NCBI GenBank assembly: GCA_964399955.1 | Contig: CAYNST010000152.1 | Span: 1-7,003, forward strand | Direction of reading: 5' to 3' | DNA from: CAYNST01 sp964399955 | GTDB lineage: Bacteria; Pseudomonadota; Gammaproteobacteria; Pseudomonadales; Cellvibrionaceae | Length of the DNA stretch: 7,003 nt | In this document: piece by piece, positions 5,630 to 7,003 of the stretch | Layout: each line of letters starts with the position of its first letter | Numbering within the stretch: position 1 is the stretch's first letter | Position numbers and translations under genes: made by a program | The notes under the pieces: generated by a model | What the model was told of the DNA's origin: nothing | The model's database searches: none | What the model saw: the letters and a program-made list of their open reading frames with translations, nothing else

Positions 5630-6931
5630 ATGGAAATCCTGATACTGGTAGGGCTGATACTGCTCAACGGCGTGTTTGCCATGTCCGAAATTGCTGTTGT
5701 TACCGCGCGAAAGTCCCGCCTGACGGCCTTGGCTGACAAGGGCCATCGCTCTGCCAATGCCGCACTGAAGCTGGCAGACGACCCAACGCAGTTCCTGTCT
5801 ACCGTGCAAATCGGCATTACGTCCATTGGCATCATGAACGGCATCTTTGGGGAATCCGTTTTGGCCGAGCCGTTTGCCAATTGGCTGATGGGACTGGGCA
5901 TGGCAGCGGGAACCAGCTCTACCACGGCAACGGTACTGGTGGTGGTGGTGATAACTTATATCACCATTGTCATTGGTGAGCTGGTGCCTAAACGTGTTGG
6001 GCAAATCAGTGCCGAGGCAGTCGCCTGCGCTATAGCGGCACCCATGTCGTGGCTGGCCACCCTGGCCCGCCCTTTTGTCTTCGTGCTGACTCAATCCACC
6101 AACGGCTTGATGCGGCTTATGCGCGTGGACAAGCCCAGGGATCACGCCGTCACAGAGGAGGATATACAGGCCCTGCTGCTGGAAGGCTCAACCTCTGGAG
6201 TGATTGAAAAAGACGAGCACACCATGGTGCGCAATGTGCTGCGGTTGGACGACCGCCCGGTAACCTCGCTTATGGTGCCCCGCTCCGATGTAATCTATTT
6301 GGACACTTCTCTGCCAATTGAAGAAAACTACCGGCGCATCATGGATTCTCCCCATTCGGCGTTTCCCGTCTGCAACCAGCAGTTTGACCAACTGGTGGGC
6401 GTAGTGACCTCCAAGGATTTGCTGGCGCAATCCATTACCGGCAATGTGGTGGATCTACTGGACCTGGCGAAGCCCTGCAGCTTTGTGTTGGAAAACCTGA
6501 CTGCCATGGATTTACTTGAGCATTTCAAGCTCTCCAGTCTGCATATGGTGTTCATTGTTGATGAATACGGCGATGTTCACGGCATAGTCACCCAACACGA
6601 TTTGATGGAGGCGCTGACAGGGGAGTTTGGTGCAGCCGACGAAGGTGACGCGTGGATAGTCACGCGGGACGACGGTTCATTGCTGCTGGACGGGCTGCTG
6701 CCCACCTTGGACTTGAAAGACTGTTTGGATGTGAGCGAGCTGCCGTTTGAAGACGACTATCAAACCCTCAACGGCTTGATTCTCAGAATGATGGACCGCC
6801 TGCCACTAACTGGCGAAAAAGTGTTTTTGCAAGGTTGGCAGCTGGAAATAGTGGATATGGACGGCCACCGGGTGGATAAAGTCTTGGCGGCCAAGTTACC
6901 GCCACAGCGGGACGAAGACGACGACGGCTAA
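5630..6931 (+). CDS. CNNM/CorC-type hemolysin-family transporter (DUF21, CBS pair, CorC/HlyC domain)
   Basis: A complete 433-residue protein with the standard three-part layout. Residues 1 to about 165 form the CNNM (DUF21) membrane domain: a first helix (2-17), FAMSEIAVVTARKSRL (16-31), TVQIGITSIGI (58-68), a second helix (about 100-118) with GELVPKR (116-122), and a third (about 128-155). Two CBS modules follow, from VMVPRSDVI (214-222, an 'MVPR' motif typical of the family) to HDLMEALTGEF (323-333). The C-terminal CorC/HlyC domain spans about 342-422. The tail RDEDDDG is acidic. The 'hemolysin' name is historical. Studied relatives are Mg2+/Co2+ efflux or Mg2+/Na+ exchange proteins, with CBS modules that sense nucleotides, so a divalent-cation export role is inferred. 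The ATG at 5630 is preferred over 5579 because GGAG at 5623-5626 precedes it (spacing short, three bases) and the first helix begins directly. The gene is transcribed away from the antiporter. Confidence 0.92.
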   Translation: MEILILVGLILLNGVFAMSEIAVVTARKSRLTALADKGHRSANAALKLADDPTQFLSTVQIGITSIGIMNGIFGESVLAEPFANWLMGLGMAAGTSSTTATVLVVVVITYITIVIGELVPKRVGQISAEAVACAIAAPMSWLATLARPFVFVLTQSTNGLMRLMRVDKPRDHAVTEEDIQALLLEGSTSGVIEKDEHTMVRNVLRLDDRPVTSLMVPRSDVIYLDTSLPIEENYRRIMDSPHSAFPVCNQQFDQLVGVVTSKDLLAQSITGNVVDLLDLAKPCSFVLENLTAMDLLEHFKLSSLHMVFIVDEYGDVHGIVTQHDLMEALTGEFGAADEGDAWIVTRDDGSLLLDGLLPTLDLKDCLDVSELPFEDDYQTLNGLILRMMDRLPLTGEKVFLQGWQLEIVDMDGHRVDKVLAAKLPPQRDEDDDG

Positions 6932-6963
6932 CAACGGCATAGCGGCATATCTGCAAGCCAGAA

Positions 6964-6989
6964 CCGGGCAAAAGATATTTGCAGCCCGG
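6964..6989. terminator. GC-rich hairpin downstream of the CNNM/CorC gene, possible terminator
   Basis: CCGGGC (6964-6969) and GCCCGG (6984-6989) are exact reverse complements around a 14-base loop, in which AAA and TTT can extend the stem across a small bulge. It lies 32 bases after the stop codon. No T tract follows in the visible sequence, so it is not a standard intrinsic terminator; it may stabilise the 3' end or act with Rho. Confidence 0.35.
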
Positions 6990-7003
6990 CCGTCCACTCT
7001 AGG

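Noticed and set aside
5420..6145. A 241-codon open frame on the minus strand opposite the CNNM/CorC gene start
   Set aside because: Its translation is rich in His, Gln and Gly with no domain, as expected for the complement of a real gene, and it runs through the divergent promoter region.
1..7003. tRNA, rRNA, CRISPR array, insertion sequence or phage attachment site
   Set aside because: I saw no cloverleaf or rRNA-like stretch, no regularly spaced repeats, no transposase or integrase and no flanking direct repeats; the genes also look similar in composition.

Overview
The window looks like a piece of a gammaproteobacterial chromosome (moderate GC by eye, dense genes, Shine-Dalgarno starts, protein families common in Pseudomonas-like and marine gammaproteobacteria). 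The assignment below class level is not supported by anything I can see. It holds seven protein-coding genes, no RNA genes, no mobile elements and no CRISPR array.

Region 1 to about 4350 is an arsenic-resistance operon read on the minus strand, in the order arsR (3903-4259), acr3 (2771-3811), a dual-specificity-type phosphatase (2249-2758), an ArsJ-associated glyceraldehyde-3-phosphate dehydrogenase (1222-2226) and arsJ (1202 running off the left edge). A promoter with an overlapping AT-rich inverted repeat, the likely ArsR operator, lies at 4305-4342. The last four genes are separated by only 12, 22 and 19 bases, so they are almost certainly co-transcribed; arsR is separated from acr3 by 91 bases.

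The operon encodes two export routes. Acr3 pumps out arsenite. The GAPDH is expected to use arsenate in place of phosphate to make 1-arseno-3-phosphoglycerate, which ArsJ exports and which then falls apart outside the cell. No recognisable arsC arsenate reductase is present, although Acr3 needs arsenite. In its place stands an HCX5R phosphatase whose role in arsenic metabolism is not established; this is the most interesting part of the window.

Region 4372-6931 holds two divergent membrane-protein genes that share a 211-base intergenic region: a YrbG-like calcium/sodium antiporter on the minus strand (4372-5418) and a CNNM/CorC-type 'hemolysin family' CBS transporter on the plus strand (5630-6931). 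Both families are linked to cation transport. The intergenic region carries inverted repeats and a candidate plus-strand promoter. The final 72 bases are non-coding and contain a GC-rich hairpin.
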